Positions 34,966-47,351 of a stretch of DNA of 64,000 nt are shown here, in pieces. Source of the stretch: Megaleporinus macrocephalus (Eukaryota; Chordata; Actinopteri; Characiformes; Anostomidae). Positions within the stretch are counted from its first letter, which is position 1. Every line of letters begins with the position of its first letter. The translations under genes were made by a program, and so were the position numbers. The stretch is taken from NCBI GenBank assembly GCA_021613375.1, contig CM038720.1, positions 9,342,962 through 9,406,961 on the forward strand, in the 5' to 3' direction. Below the pieces are notes generated by a model. That model saw only the letters and a program-made list of their open reading frames with translations, was not told the origin of the DNA and made no database searches.

Positions 34966-35390
34966 GCTGACCACTACACCACCATACTAACCACTACACC
35001 ACCATACTAACCACTACACCATCGTGCTAACCACTACACCACCATACTAACCACTACACCACCGTACGAACCACTACACCACCATACTAACCACTACACC
35101 ACCATACTAACCACTACACCACCGTACTAACCACTACACCACCACACTAACCACTACACCATCGTGCTAACCACTACACCACCACACTAACCACTACACC
35201 ATCGTGCTAACCACTACACCACCATACTAACCACTACACCACCGTACTAACCACTACACCACCGTACTAACCACTACACCACCACACTAACCACTACACC
35301 ACCACACTAACCACTACACCACCGTACTAACCACTACACCACTATACTAACCACTACACCACTATACTAACCACTACACCACCGTGCCAC
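34966..35390 (+). repeat. 20-bp minisatellite, 21 copies
   Basis: 'ccactacacc' recurs at exact 20-bp steps from 34971 to 35371, joined by 'accatactaa', 'accgtactaa', 'atcgtgctaa', 'accacactaa' or 'actatactaa'. The array ends in 'accgtgccacc', which is the normal last segment of the retroelement. The array is therefore an internal expansion of the last about 20 bp of that retroelement. It is not a CRISPR array because there are no unique spacers. Confidence 0.97.
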
Positions 35391-35884
35391 CAATAATAAT
35401 AATAAAAATAATAATAATAATTCTCTTTTTGTGATTGCTTTAGGGATTGTTAACTGTACTTTGTTCCCTATGTATTATTTTACTTGTGCATAGTTTTACA
35501 GTAAAATTCTTACTATATTGGGAGTCAATAAAGTTTCCAAAATTATTAAAAATTAGTATAAGATTAAATCAAATTTTAAATTAAATTTTTAGAAAAATCC
35601 TATTAAAACGAACAGAACGTGCATGTTGCTGTAGGATGATAAGTCAACGGAACTAGAATTTTCACACAATGTGAGCGGCAGCTGCTGCGTTCAAATGATG
35701 CAGAAACATAGGAATTAACATAGGAATCTATAGGAATCAGTGTTTATTCCTGTGCATTTTCAATCTTAAGTACAGTCAGTGCTATCACAGCTTTTGCAAT
35801 GAAGCAGCTCGTAGGCCTGGTTTATCTCTCACTTACTCACAAGTACTTAACACTAGGGGGCGCTATTAACACTTCGTTTTTGTA
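35391..35884. other. (AAT)n tract and AT-rich unique DNA
   Basis: (AAT)n at 35391-35421. The remainder is AT-rich and holds the MITE fragment listed separately. No gene is supported. Confidence 0.6.
35638..35735 (+). mobile_element. TIR MITE 'TCGTCGCTGTCC' family, copy D (fragment)
   Basis: 'gtcaacggaactagaatttt', 'cacacaatgtgagcggcagc' and 'gttcaaatgatgcagaaaca' align to the centre of copies C and E. Both ends are lost. Confidence 0.6.
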
Positions 35885-36330
35885 GACCCACACCAGGCCA
35901 GGTTAAGAATATCATACTTGAATGTCTGAATATGTCAGGACTCGACAAGTTAGAGACAGGGGCAGAGACACTAGTCGTGAGGCTTTATTAAAGGGCCTAA
36001 TAGCAGAGACTACAGCAAAGATGCTAATGCAGGCGATGGTTAACAGCAGGGTGGAAGACAGGGCTAGGCAAAAGACGTAGTCGGGGAAAAACAGAAACAA
36101 GGTAATACACAGTAAGTAGCTAGACAAGGTACGGTAACGCTGATGCTCGAGGAGACAAAGCTTGGCAAAGAGTGAACAACCGAATAGAACTTCAATACAC
36201 ATGGACCAGGTGAAGATAATCAGTAATCTGGTGACCTGGAGTGGAGATACGTTCCATGACATGGGCAGTGAGTTCTGGGTGTTGATGGAATAACAGTCCA
36301 TGCAGCCCAATCATCCCAATCAACATCACC
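35885..36330. mobile_element. Probable retroelement-derived fragment
   Basis: 'gagacaaagcttggcaaaga', 'tggaccaggtgaagataatc' and 'cagtgagttctgggtgttga' resemble, from memory, a dispersed fish repeat related to LTR retroelements. No termini or coding domain are visible. Class uncertain. Confidence 0.35.
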
Positions 36331-37022
36331 TCCCCCAAATCCAGCAAGCAAACAAGACTAAAGATAAAAAATAAACTTTCCCAGCATATTATATCATCGT
36401 GAGAAGTAAAGTAGCTTTTCCTTACTGAGAGCTACCGAGAGTACTATAGACAATCACAGGCTTTTTAGAAGGAATCAACAACATAAACAGTGTTGATGGC
36501 GTCAAATTCCATCAGACGATCTGGAGACATAGTTCCCTGGTGGTGTTGAGACCCAGACTTCAAACAGCTACAGTGCGGGTAACCACACACAGAGAGATCT
36601 AGGAACGTGTCCCATTAAGTCCTGCCACACTTGCCTGCTTTTAGGGATTAGCTGCCAGATTCAGTCCCTCATCAGCTGGCGGGAAACCAGCCACGGTGCC
36701 CACCGGCCGCCGATTTTCACAATTATTGCTCTCATTTTCCCCCCAACGACCAAGAGCTGGCAGCTGATTGGAGCTGAATCGCAGGAAGGTGGGAGGAATC
36801 AGGAGAGGACGGAAAACCTTGAAACATAGCAACCAAACTGTCACCAAGCCTGTTTACTGCCGCATTTTACAAGCATGTGCTTTTTTAAAATCCTGTTTGT
36901 GAAAAACCTTCTCTGAAAAGTAAACACACCATGTATCCATGGAGACTTTGACTTTTTAATCTTTTCTTTGGTTTCGGACAACAGGACGGCTACAGGCAAG
37001 TGTGAGCTATCATAGGAAGTTG
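36331..37022. other. Unique DNA with a CNE-like block
   Basis: The stretch 36640-36790 (GGGATTAGCTGCCAG, CAATTATTGCTCTC, GGCAGCTGATTGGAGC) has conserved-element texture. No gene is supported. Confidence 0.4.
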
Positions 37023-37562
37023 TCTCTCACGTTGGGAGATGGTAGAAGGTAAGCCCACCTGTCCAGACTGACACCGTTGACAGACTGACCTCCAGGTTGT
37101 CCTGCTACCCAAGTCACCCACCAGACTGATCATCAGCGACCTACCCTCAGACTATTACCTAACCTTACCTAATATCTATTATCTGTACTACAATTACTCT
37201 AGTTATATCATATTATGATTATACAAGCACACCTGAGCAGTTGAGCAGAAGTATATGCTGGTACAGTCAGTATCAGTACTGTATGAGTAGTTTGATCTGA
37301 GGAGGATGGGTCACCCTTGTGAGTCTTGGTGACTCCCAGCTCTGAGGGAGTTTTTTACCTTGCCACTGTCTCCTATGTCTTGCTCACCAGGGGGTTTTCT
37401 AGGTTTTTCTTTTTATGACTTGTTTATGATTTTATGCTTCTTCTTATGTTCATGTTCGGTTGTACTTGCCTTATTACTAAATTCCGGTAAAGCTGCTTTG
37501 TGACTACATCAGTTATAAATAAGCGCTATACTAATAAATTTGATTTCATGATTTGATTTGAG
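37023..37562 (+). mobile_element. Retroelement 3' UTR-like fragment
   Basis: The right half contains 'gagggagttttttaccttgc', 'tgtcttgctcaccaggggg' and 'gtaaagctgctttgtgacta', then 'aagcgctatactaataaa' and a short degenerate ATTTG tail. This order matches a common fish non-LTR retroelement 3' end that closes with AAATTGAATT-type repeats. The left boundary is uncertain. Confidence 0.6.
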
Positions 37563-37686
37563 ACAGTGCTAATTTTAACATTTTGACATTGAATTAAAAC
37601 CTCCATGCAAGAAAAACATTAACTAGCCAGCTGGATCTACGAATGCTAACAGTAAAGGAGCGGTCTTATGCTACTAATATGCTACT

Positions 37687-38385
37687 TACCCTTACAAAAA
37701 AGAAGCTTATTTAGGTGTACCATTAGTATACTTCTATGCTTTCAGTTTACTTGTTAGGTACTTCTCAGTGATATACTAAACACAGCTATACTTAAGTATG
37801 CTTGGGTTATACTGATAAGTATAGAACAGTCTAAGTATATTTAGCCTTTACTAGAAATTTATCAAGCACAAAAACACATCCAGTACATTATTCACTTAAA
37901 ATTTGATTTATAAAGATACAAATATGGTTTTTAATCTGAGTGTGTCTTGTTTATTTTACGTGTGTCCTCTGGTGAGTAAGTAAACGTTGTTAAGTTCTAT
38001 TTTAAGTAGCAAAAAACCCTTAAACCTAGTCATATACATTAAAGTGCAACAATAATATAAGCAGTAAATTATAAGTATTATGTTTAGTTCACTTGAAGAA
38101 AACTTACAAGCTAGTAAACTAACAGTAAACCCTTAAGTTTACTTTTAGTGTAGTTGCAGTAAAAAAGCTGTAAACTAGTTTTATACCTGGTTTACTACTC
38201 TTACACTTAAAGTGTTCTTAAATGTATACTTTTAAAAACTAAAAAGTGGGCCAATTTAGTCCCAAGAAGTATTAAAGTGGTACATACACAAATGTACTAC
38301 TAGTACAATGACATTAGTATAGTAAAGAATAAAAAAGTATACTTAATAAAATTAACTTTAAGTATACTTATTTTCTGTAAGGGTA
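37687..38385. mobile_element. TIR DNA element, 'CCCTTACA' termini
   Basis: Left TACCCTTACAAAAAAGAAG and right (reverse complement) TACCCTTACAGAAAATAAG form an inverted pair. TA on each side may be the target duplication. The interior is dense in 'aagtatact' and 'tatacttaag' words in both orientations, which could be subterminal binding repeats. About 699 bp, AT-rich, no coding. Superfamily not assigned. Confidence 0.78.
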
Positions 38386-40700
38386 CAGCGGCTTTCCTGG
38401 GACACAGTTTGAGGTGTGTGATGATTTAGGCAATATAAAATCTACTACTATCTCTTCTTGGTCCTCAGTGATTACTGAAAAGGTACATACATTAAATACA
38501 TACATTAAAAAAGTCTTTCCATACCGAACCCCAGATAACACAAAGTAAGGCTACTGAAGGTAATGAGACAAAATACAAAATTCATGTTGTAGTATGAACA
38601 AACATTATTGTCTCATCTAATCTTCTAATATTGCCAACTGCAGAGCTTGTAGCCTAATATAAGCAGCTACTCGAGCTACACTAAGGTATACTCACCTCGC
38701 TAGCTAGCAGTGCTATAAATAGTATGAATAAAAACATGCTATGTGGTTTGCATTGTACTAGAATAACCTCTTAAACATTCTCATAAACTCTCCCATTTTT
38801 ATCACAGCTATGTTTTATGCTGGTATATAGTATTTGGGTTGCATATCTGAACACCTCAAGAAGTTAGAATTGCTCTGGTTAGCATCACAGCTATTCTAAG
38901 AACAGCTGAACAGGCTACAAGGCTACATATGCTAGTTACGAGCATGACAGGCACTATTAATGACCCGAAGGCTTAAGGCGATGGTGGATAGCAATCATGG
39001 CTCAGGCAAATAAGCTTGGCAATTTGAAAAACTGATAGGTTATAATACAGTGACAGCGCCCAATCAAAATGAACGACCTTTTGGTAGGCCTAAGATACCT
39101 GTGGCCATATCCCAGAGTGGGCTACCACTTTACCAGTGCTGTTTTCCAGGATGGTGCTGCCAAGGTCCAGACCTCACAGTCCTTATAGTCATGACTTCTA
39201 ATAATTTTATATATTTTATTATTAAAATAAAACTATTATTAATATGACAAGTGATTCCCAACTCATGAGGAGCAGTGAAAGCTTTCGTTTTATATTAGCT
39301 ACATTGGCTTTATGGCTCCACTGCAAAACTAATGACTCATCGGACAACAGACACACTTTGAAATAAGGCGGGAACCTGAGAAAATGTGATTTTTTGCTGT
39401 AGTTCTTAGGAAAGGAGGGGGGACTGTAGACTATCAAAGACGGCAGACTGTAAAGCATCATAATTTGCCAAAAACTAAACTAGAACTGTGTTTAAGTGAA
39501 GAGAGAAATTGCAGCGTCTGGTGGAAATTGAAGGTCCCCGGGTGAGCTGGTGGTCTGACAGAGGTGTCAGTCGACCTCCGCTGTTTCTCCGTGTATCCTC
39601 AGGAGTGTGACGCGGTGTCAGGCCAGAAGTGTGATCGCGGCTTTCTCGGGAAAATAAGCCGTATGATCCTAATCGAACGGCCTAATGGGTTTTATAGATC
39701 AACAGCATGGATTTTTCTTTCTCCCCCTTCACCGTCTCCATTTGTACCTGACTTAATTCAACTCAGATCAACTCTGGCTGCCCAAGAGTTCAATAAGAAC
39801 AGCATCGGTCATATGCAGAAGCCGGTTTCTCATCCACATGACCCTGGCAACCCCCCCCCTTTCACCTCCAGTGGACGGGAATGGGTGTCATTAGGCCTCC
39901 ATTTCATTTGAGTGGCCCAGTCAATACTCAGAGGGAGTTTTCCTGTGCTTTCCCCCGTGATTGGGGGATTTTCAAGGTGACAGGGAAAGTTTCCGCTGCA
40001 GCGAGTTTCAGAAGGTCTGATTGCCGCTGACTCAATTAACCCCCTGCCAGAATCCGAGAGAGATGGTGCCTGTCAGATTCGCGCACACACACACACATAC
40101 ACACGCAAAAAGAAAAACAAGTCTTATCAACTAATTGGAAAAAAACAAGAAGTTTATGTGATGGCAAGCAATGGGATGTCTTCGCAAGCCTTCGGCGCAA
40201 TGAATCGGAATGAAAACCACGGGCTGTCCCTGGCTCGGTTTTGAGAGAGAACATTCTTTGCAGCTCAGAAGGACAGTGGTTAAGTGGAACCATATGCTAC
40301 ACAACCAGGTCGCCCTTCAAATGGGCCTGGTGCCAGCTAGCGGGTGTCACAGATCAGGCGCATACGCAGCTACAGTAGCCGACACTTGCTAAAACTGACA
40401 GGCCAAGAAGATACTTTCACCACAAATCACAGGCTGTGAGTCATCAGGCTAAAACCCCTGCCACAGCCATGTCCACTCGCTGGCTTCCCAGCCCCGCCTC
40501 CTCAGGAAGCATCCTCCTCTCATTTCCTCTGACCTAAGAAGGGCCAGAGGCTTTTGCCTTCTCTTCTTAGGGACACTGGACTCTGCCTTCTCTCAACTTC
40601 AATGCCAGCCCAACTTTTAATGTGCAAGACAACCTCCGCTCTCTCTTGGACAGAGATTAAATCTTGATTACTCATCTAGTGACAGTGAAAACACTGGTAG
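38386..40700. other. Unique DNA with a CNE-like block
   Basis: The stretch 38386-39480 is AT-rich with no feature. The stretch 39560-40030 (TATGATCCTAATCG, GGCCTAATGGG, GACTTAATTCAACTC, GAGTTCAATAAGAAC) has conserved-element texture. CA-rich repeats lie near 40083-40107. No gene is supported. Confidence 0.4.
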
Positions 40701-43199
40701 AGCTTTGCATTTAAGTAGTTTAGGGAGATCCCCATGATCAACCGATGGATCTACATGTGCAATTCCATAGGTATTCCCCTCAAATGCCCCTCCACCTACT
40801 TTAAAATCTTCTACAGCTTTCTATGGTGGAAAACAGAACCTATCATGGCATGCAAAACTTCACCCATTACCTGTAAAGCTCCTCTCATTTTACATATTGC
40901 CTATTTACATATCGGTTTCACTAGCTCACCAAGACAAGTTCTTTGCCTTCTGTGCCTGATCAACAAGTTGAGTCTAGTTTGAATTCAGATTCAACTGGGT
41001 ATCTCCAGCTTACAGTATTGGGCTGCAGTCATTATGGCAGATGTAACAGTATAGCTGAAAGAAAAGTTGGGACTAGACGCAACAAGCTGGTCTGACATGA
41101 AGACTAATCTGAAAGAAAATGAGGGTTCTCTTCTTTTCATCTCCGCTCCACCCTTCACATCGGGACTGTTTTTGAACACGTCCTCTGAGGGCTTCCTCGG
41201 CCGCTTGTGCCGACACCCGAAAAGTCCGGGCCGCCAAAAATCCATATTTCATGAGCTATGGTAAACAGACAGGGGCTATAGTAAACAAGGCGCTCACAGC
41301 AATGACAAGTCAGCATTGAATAATGCATCCCCGCGGATCTTCTAATGGATTGAAAGCTTCCCCGTTTGAAGAGAAGTGAGCAATAAGCAAGCGTGCGGGG
41401 TATAAATAGGATAAGCAAGCAGCCCGTAAGCAGTGGCGGCACCGGCAAAGAGCAAAGCAAGTTCACCCATCCTCCCTCCACCTTTGCGGATGGGTGGAAA
41501 TCACGACCCTTAATGAAGGCGAGCGGGGCTTCTTTTGTTGAGGGGTCTTACCCGCAACTGTTTCACAGATATAAGAGAGATAAAGGAAGAGGCTTTGATC
41601 AGCTGGGATCTGTAGCACAAGAGTGGTAAGAGACAGAGAGAAAGAGAGAGAGAGAAAAAACCCTAACGCTCATGTGTCAGCTGCAATCTACCAAGGCCCT
41701 TCTCCTCTCTTGTTGATCCGCTCTGACTCTGGCCACTGGCCTGATCAACGCGTCTGCCTGCTACCGCTAAGGAACCATAGCTTAAGGGAGTCATTCCCGG
41801 CTGCTAGAGAAGCTCTAGAAAGACTAAAGGCATAAAAAAAACGTATAGAGACCCTCCTACGGGGGGAACCAAGATTTACTTTCACTCTGCAGACAAACCA
41901 CACAAACCACACACATCACAGGTGAAAATCCTCCCCAAGCTGGTGGAAAATCTTGACAGATCTATCCGGTTCTATTGAGATGTCTAGCAAACCTGACTGG
42001 GTGCTTACAGATATCCCACCAAATCTAGGGGTCTAATTGCCAGAGCTTGGTACCTAATACCCAAAGGATTTGACCAAAGATCACTCTAGACCATGAAAAA
42101 ACGTATTTGCCCATGCTTTCTTCTCCTGCTTCTCTCATAGGCATGTTCGTAAGGTAAGGTCTTGCTGCTATAATACTCTTCCACCTCGGTGTTGAGCTGA
42201 GCTTTATCCTGAAATCTTCAATGCCCTGGAGTTAGCACTTCAGACAATTCACTATTCATTGGTATTCTCTGTTCTGCTTCCTTCAAACCGCACTAGTTAT
42301 CTACAACGTCCACATTGGTGTTTTAGAAGAAGATACTGTAGTGCTGGCTTTCAGATTATAGATCCACTGTATGAGGAGTACTTGAGTCCGGTCTCATCAT
42401 AAACAAGCGGTCTCTGTCTCTTCTCAATCTTAATCTCGCCTTGTAGACTTGTAGAGTGCACTGCCTCCATATAAATAGAAGCTGGTAAATGGAAGCTGAA
42501 GTGTTACTGAATACAATCAAATCCCAAATTCTTGCAACTCATGGCTCATGAACGATCACTTCCATTGATTTAACCAAAGTTTTTTTTCTGACTTCTCAAG
42601 AGAAGGCTGGTTCAACAGCTACCAAGTGCTGGATATTAGAATGAGGAGCGGAAACGAAGCTGAAGTCAACTTCCTATTCATCAGATTCATTCATTTTCTA
42701 GTTTCACCGTAGATGGTGCAGCAGTTCCAGGCGCCAGAATGTAAGACCCCAAACAGAGTTCTGGCTCAATTTATAAATCTCACTTTGTTTAGTCTCTCCG
42801 ACTGATGGCGTACATTGCTGGGCTTCAAAACAATAATATACAAAATATATTATCACATATATCACTCTGTATTAGGTATAATTACATAACAAATTATAGA
42901 TTTCTTTTAGACTAATCTGGTCACGATCTTTTCCTGGTCTGGGAAGCTCTTGATCTTGGGCTTGACTCAACTACTAAAAGTCTAGGACTTGTATCTTGTG
43001 TCTTGGCTACAATGCTAAATATGAGTCACTGCCTAATGTATTTGAGATAGTCGTCCTTTCAGCGTCATGTCTGGGATCAGGCTGCTTTCTCTGAACTCTA
43101 ACCCCCACAATGCACCTCTCTTTCAAAACCGGGAAGCAGCCCCGCTGCAGTAAGCTGGTCGCCGCTTGTTATATAAGGTTCAGTTGGCCGTGACCGGGG
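40701..43199. other. Unique intergenic sequence
   Basis: No repeat or gene is recognised. (GA)n near 41635-41658. CpG-bearing sequence at 41140-41350 could be regulatory. Frames are short and lack splice context. Confidence 0.5.
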
Positions 43200-43470
43200 T
43201 TTACCCAAAAACCAGCGCCGAGCCCACTGATTGATTCCTAATCTCCATTAGAAGCCTGCATCTGGGCGCACCGAGTAATTGCCTTTCTCAGTGAGGTAAG
43301 AGCATTAGGAGAATAAATACGCCGCTCTGGTTGTAGTCGGTGGCCGTGCGTGCCCTGTGGCCCAGCACTGCCGTGCCGATTAGGCCTTTTAATAAGATGA
43401 GCAATCTGGTGATAAAAATCAATTAGCCCCCCTCCTGAAGGGTGGCAGCACAAGAGGGCTTGAGTGCTCT
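43200..43470. promoter_or_regulatory. Candidate conserved non-coding element
   Basis: Words include CACTGATTGATTCCTAATC, CGAGTAATTGCC, CGATTAGGCCTTTTAATAAG and AAAAATCAATTAGC. The ATTA/TAAT density within GC-moderate, non-repetitive sequence is enhancer-like. Conservation was not tested. Confidence 0.35.
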
Positions 43471-44859
43471 GGATTTACACAGGATCGCAATCCCCCAGAC
43501 GAACGCACACGTCTGTGCACCGCACACAAACAGAGGAACTCCACAGACCCTGTTAGCTCCAGCATGGTGTGGTCATGTGAGAGTCTCCTTGTCTGACCTA
43601 TGTATGTATCGATAGAAGGTCCCTAGACATAAAATCAGATACATAATCTTTTCCTCGCCTTGCTTGAGCATCCAAGAGCCTTAATGATAGTGCCAATCCT
43701 GTCAGGTAAGAATTACACCTGTCTGCTGCAATGAGTCCCTCCATTATCTTTGTTCTTCATGTCCAAGCAGAACACAACAGTAATCCAGTAATCATTCCAA
43801 GACCACGTCAGACGACTGGAGGGTGGTACGTATGTGCCTGGTTTAAAAGCCTGGCGTAATCCTTACCTGACGGGAACGGCAAGGCAAGGGTACAAGCATT
43901 GGAAAAGAAATAATCCATGCGACTATCTGTTCGCTCGCTTTTATAACTGGCTTATATAAACACATAAAGCCCCCTTTAGCCCCTAGTTCCCAAGGATGAA
44001 ACGACCATCCTTCCTGAAAGACAGGGAGGGAACAAAAATCTCCCCAAGGGCAACCGAGTTCAGCTGAAACCGCATGCATTCCAGCACTGTGGCGCCAGCG
44101 CGGGACCTTTTTGCCAGGCTGTGACGTTCTCGCTCTGTAATGGTGCTCATTTGGGTCTTTTGACTGGCACAGGTGTCGCTCCGCTGCCTGGAGAGTCTTT
44201 AAATCAGGCCTGGCCCTGTCGCAGCTCTGTGCCACTCCGCCTGTGTGTGTGTATGTGTGTGAGAGAGAGAGAGAGAGACTCTGGCTCCGTCGCCTCTCTT
44301 CACGCCTGCAGAAGGAGGCCGCTGAGCGTCTGCTGAGCTCCGCCTGTCCAGCTTTAACAGCAGATTGAGAAAGAATCTGCTTGATTGAAACCCCGCGAGC
44401 ATCCAATCAAACCTCGCCGCCGGCCCTTCTTCACCAGAGCAGCGGGGCCAGCAGAGGAGCATCATGGGAGCTGACGCACACTGCCCCACGGGCGCCCGGG
44501 CACTTGCACTTGTCTGGCCCGGAACCTTCGTGCCCACTACAGCGCTGGGGCCGCTGACTTCTTGGCACAAAGCGCAGCAGAAGGACCCAAATAGACAGTT
44601 CAACTTGTTAAACCGAAAGCTCCATTTAACAGCGGCAGTCATCAAAGACCGAGCTCTGACAAGCGGGCCGATGAGTGACAGGCTCACAAAAGCGCAGGGG
44701 GAGATGGCAGGCTAGCCGAGTGCGGGGGGCTCCGTGGGCTAGGCAGAGGCTAAATTAATTAGTGGAGAAGCTGGGAAGCAAAAAAAATAAAAAGAAATAA
44801 AAAAAACCCTAGTGCGACGTGGACCTCACGCTGGGAAAAATACCTTTCCCGCTGCGATC
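43471..44859. other. Unique DNA, GC-rich at the right
   Basis: (TG)n/(GA)n microsatellites at 44242-44278. The stretch 44390-44720 is GC-rich. An 83-residue frame starts at 44464 in a reasonable initiation context, but it has no recognised domain and overlaps antisense frames of 187 and 162 residues that include the microsatellite. No gene is called. Confidence 0.45.
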
Positions 44860-45130
44860 CGTGCCCTTTATTGATCGCCGCTAAACACTCCAGCTGGCAC
44901 GCCATGAAATATTCATATTTCAATTCTTGACAGCTGTTTTTGGGAACTTTCCTAAGTAGAGCCGGGCCATAACCGCGCACTAAAACCCAATAACAAACCA
45001 AAGGGCCGTAAATAAACAGAAAGGGTTCCGGCAGCTGGGACTTCGCGGACGCCTCTGTGGTTAAAACGTTGTGTGGGAATAGCCTTTGCGTTGCTAACTT
45101 CATTAGCAGGCTAGGCCAATCCATTCCTGC
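44860..45130. promoter_or_regulatory. Candidate conserved non-coding element with TGACAGCTGT
   Basis: CATGAAATATTCATATTTC is followed at 44928-44937 by TGACAGCTGT, a known composite of a MEIS/TGIF-type TGACA site and an E-box. CpGs and CCGTAAATAAAC (forkhead-like) follow. Inference from motifs only. Confidence 0.35.
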
Positions 45131-46429
45131 TGTTTTGCCTAATCCGTAGGATTATATATAGGATTACATCTCGTTTGCATTATCATTACTTTCAATCTTC
45201 AGACTTCCATTAAACAATATTTACACTGGTGTCAACATCAACTTGCGAAGCTTCACTCAGGTTTCTGTTGCTAGTCGCTTTGCTTAGTAATCATAGGACG
45301 CAAGAAGTGCAAAAGGTGTGAAATATAGGGGTCCTTGGGGGACCAGGGTCCCCTTATCCACCTCTTGGACTCCACCCGCCCCTCTTTGGAGGACTATTAA
45401 TTCCTTAATATTTATTTCATAACAACAATCATTGCTGCAACATTTTTTTCTTTTCCATGCAGATAGGGTTGGGGGGTTCCGAATTGGAGAGAGCAGGGAG
45501 TGAAATGCAGGAGGAGGTATATGGAGGTATATTTATTTCTTTAAAAAGAAAAAAGAAAAAAAACCAAGCAAACAAACAAAAAAAAAAAACATATGTATAC
45601 ACACATATATCCATTTATACCTAAACCTTGTTCACCTATTTATTCAAGTGTGTGTATTTTTTTTAGCTATTGATTGTTATATTATTTACTGTAGTGTTTG
45701 AATTAGATGTTTCCAAACTGGGTTTGAATCGGTGTGTCTGATGGGTTCATTGATTTTCAATGTTAATGTTATTCTTTGTTTTCCAATTCATGAGGATGAT
45801 TTCATCAAAGTAACTTGTTGCGACGTCGTGTTGTCATTGTTTGGCCTGTTTGACCCAGAGTTGATGAGCTTCAGTCTAGAAGTAGATTTGGTTCTAACTA
45901 GAAGTAGAACTGGTTCTCCAACTTTCATATTTGCAAACCTGAATTGCCGTAAATTGGTAAAAATCATTTTTACCAAGAGACTAGCAGAAAGAGAGAACTG
46001 TTTCTCATTCCTCAAACCAAAGACAAACGAGGAGACGTGTAAGATCTTTATATGTGGAAGAGCACAGAACCAAACTCAAGACAAGAACATTTCCCAAAGT
46101 AGAACTATTCCATCCAACATCTTGCGGCCATTGAATATAGCACCAGTACCGCTATGGCAAATCAGCAGTCAGCTAACACCGGGTCAGCGATTCCGCAAAC
46201 TGCCCAAATGACGTGGTTGGGCGAAACTGACCGGGTCCTGCTGCATTTCTGCTAGAAATGAAACCAGCTGGAGCCGGAAATCTGCTGAAAGTCAACCAGA
46301 AAAGCTGCTCCTAGATCACCCAGAGCCATTCTCCCAATCAGGGAGGCTGATTCTGCCGCCCAGAATCCCTCAGCACTGTGGTCACCACCCTGCCAGTGGA
46401 GAGACAGAGCTGATAAATATTAGGAGAAA
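45131..46429. other. Unique sequence, no gene called
   Basis: AT-rich to 45730, including A-rich 45545-45590. The 159-residue frame at 45732-46211 is the longest one outside repeats. It has no recognised domain, repeat or splice-site context, and I treat it as chance. Confidence 0.45.
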
Positions 46430-46625
46430 CCCAGCAATTAAAGGCAGGGGATATTAGTATTTGCATAATGCTGCAATTATATTTCTCCCGTCTCTATCAG
46501 GCCTGGTAATCACTTGTCTCCAGCAGTTTAATTACAGCTCTGTGATGACTACTTAATGTGATTAGATGTTATACCTTATTGTTGCTAGTGTCATATTACA
46601 TCAATTATATTAAAAGAGTTCGCTT
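46430..46625. promoter_or_regulatory. Candidate conserved non-coding element with perfect octamer
   Basis: ATTTGCAT (the canonical POU octamer) lies at 46459-46466, next to AATGCTGCAATTATAT. Downstream come AGTTTAATTACAGC, ACTTAATGTGATTAG and ATTACATCAATTATA. The block is non-repetitive. Enhancer-like by motif content only. Confidence 0.42.
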
Positions 46626-47351
46626 CTCTGCCAGGACGTAGATACGCGAAGCGCGGCGCACTCGGCCGGGCACACTCATCTGAAGACTTCATTTGGCAAA
46701 TAAAATAATCAATAAAGCTGCGCGCGTGTATCGAGCTGAGAGAGACGGGGGCTTCTTTTGCATAACAGCGGCAGGGGAAAAAAAAACTGAATCGGACGGC
46801 TTGACTGGATCCTAGCTCAGCAATTGCGGTGTAAACATCCAGCCTTCATGGGTGCCGGGCCAGAGTGCTGACAACACTGTGGATTTTCCTTCCTTTCAGT
46901 TTGGCTTGTTTTCAACTCTGAATGTGGGCCTGCGGACCGGCGTGTGATTGCAGTAATTATAGGGTGTGTGTTACCTGCAATGACTCTGCATCTCCTCCTC
47001 CATCCCAGAGTCTCTCTCTCTCTCTCTCTCTCTCCTTCTGAGTTTTAACTAACAAGGCCTTACCCTTTTCCTAGCCATACCCTCATCAGCAAAGCAGCAA
47101 GCCCACCACGCCCCTCTCTTTCCCTTTCCTTCCTGACTCCTCCATATCATTTTCTCTACTTTCCACATGCAAGTCTCTCTTTTTGCCTCTTGTTCTCTTA
47201 CCCATTCTATTTCTTGTACCAAAGCCTCCTCTAGCACTACTGAAAGCAGCTGCTGAAAGCAACTTGTGGAAACCAAAATAAAAAAACAATGTGTAGTACT
47301 ACATGTTTGTCTTTTCATATCTTCAATGAACCACATTTGCATCAATATATT
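46626..47351. other. Unique intergenic sequence
   Basis: CpG-bearing sequence at 46630-46760 and (TC)n at 47012-47034. No gene is supported. Confidence 0.5.

Noticed and set aside
34966..35390. Regular 20-bp repeats resembling a CRISPR array
   Set aside because: There are no unique spacers, the genome is eukaryotic, and the unit is the end of a retroelement.
43843..44715. Frames of 187 and 162 residues (minus) and 83 residues (plus, start at 44464)
   Set aside because: The minus frames run through a TG/GA microsatellite, and all three overlap. No domain is recognised.
45732..46211. 159-residue plus-strand frame, the longest outside repeats on that strand
   Set aside because: No recognised domain, no splice or promoter context, and an antisense frame of 75 residues overlaps it. 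Transcript data would be needed to revive it.
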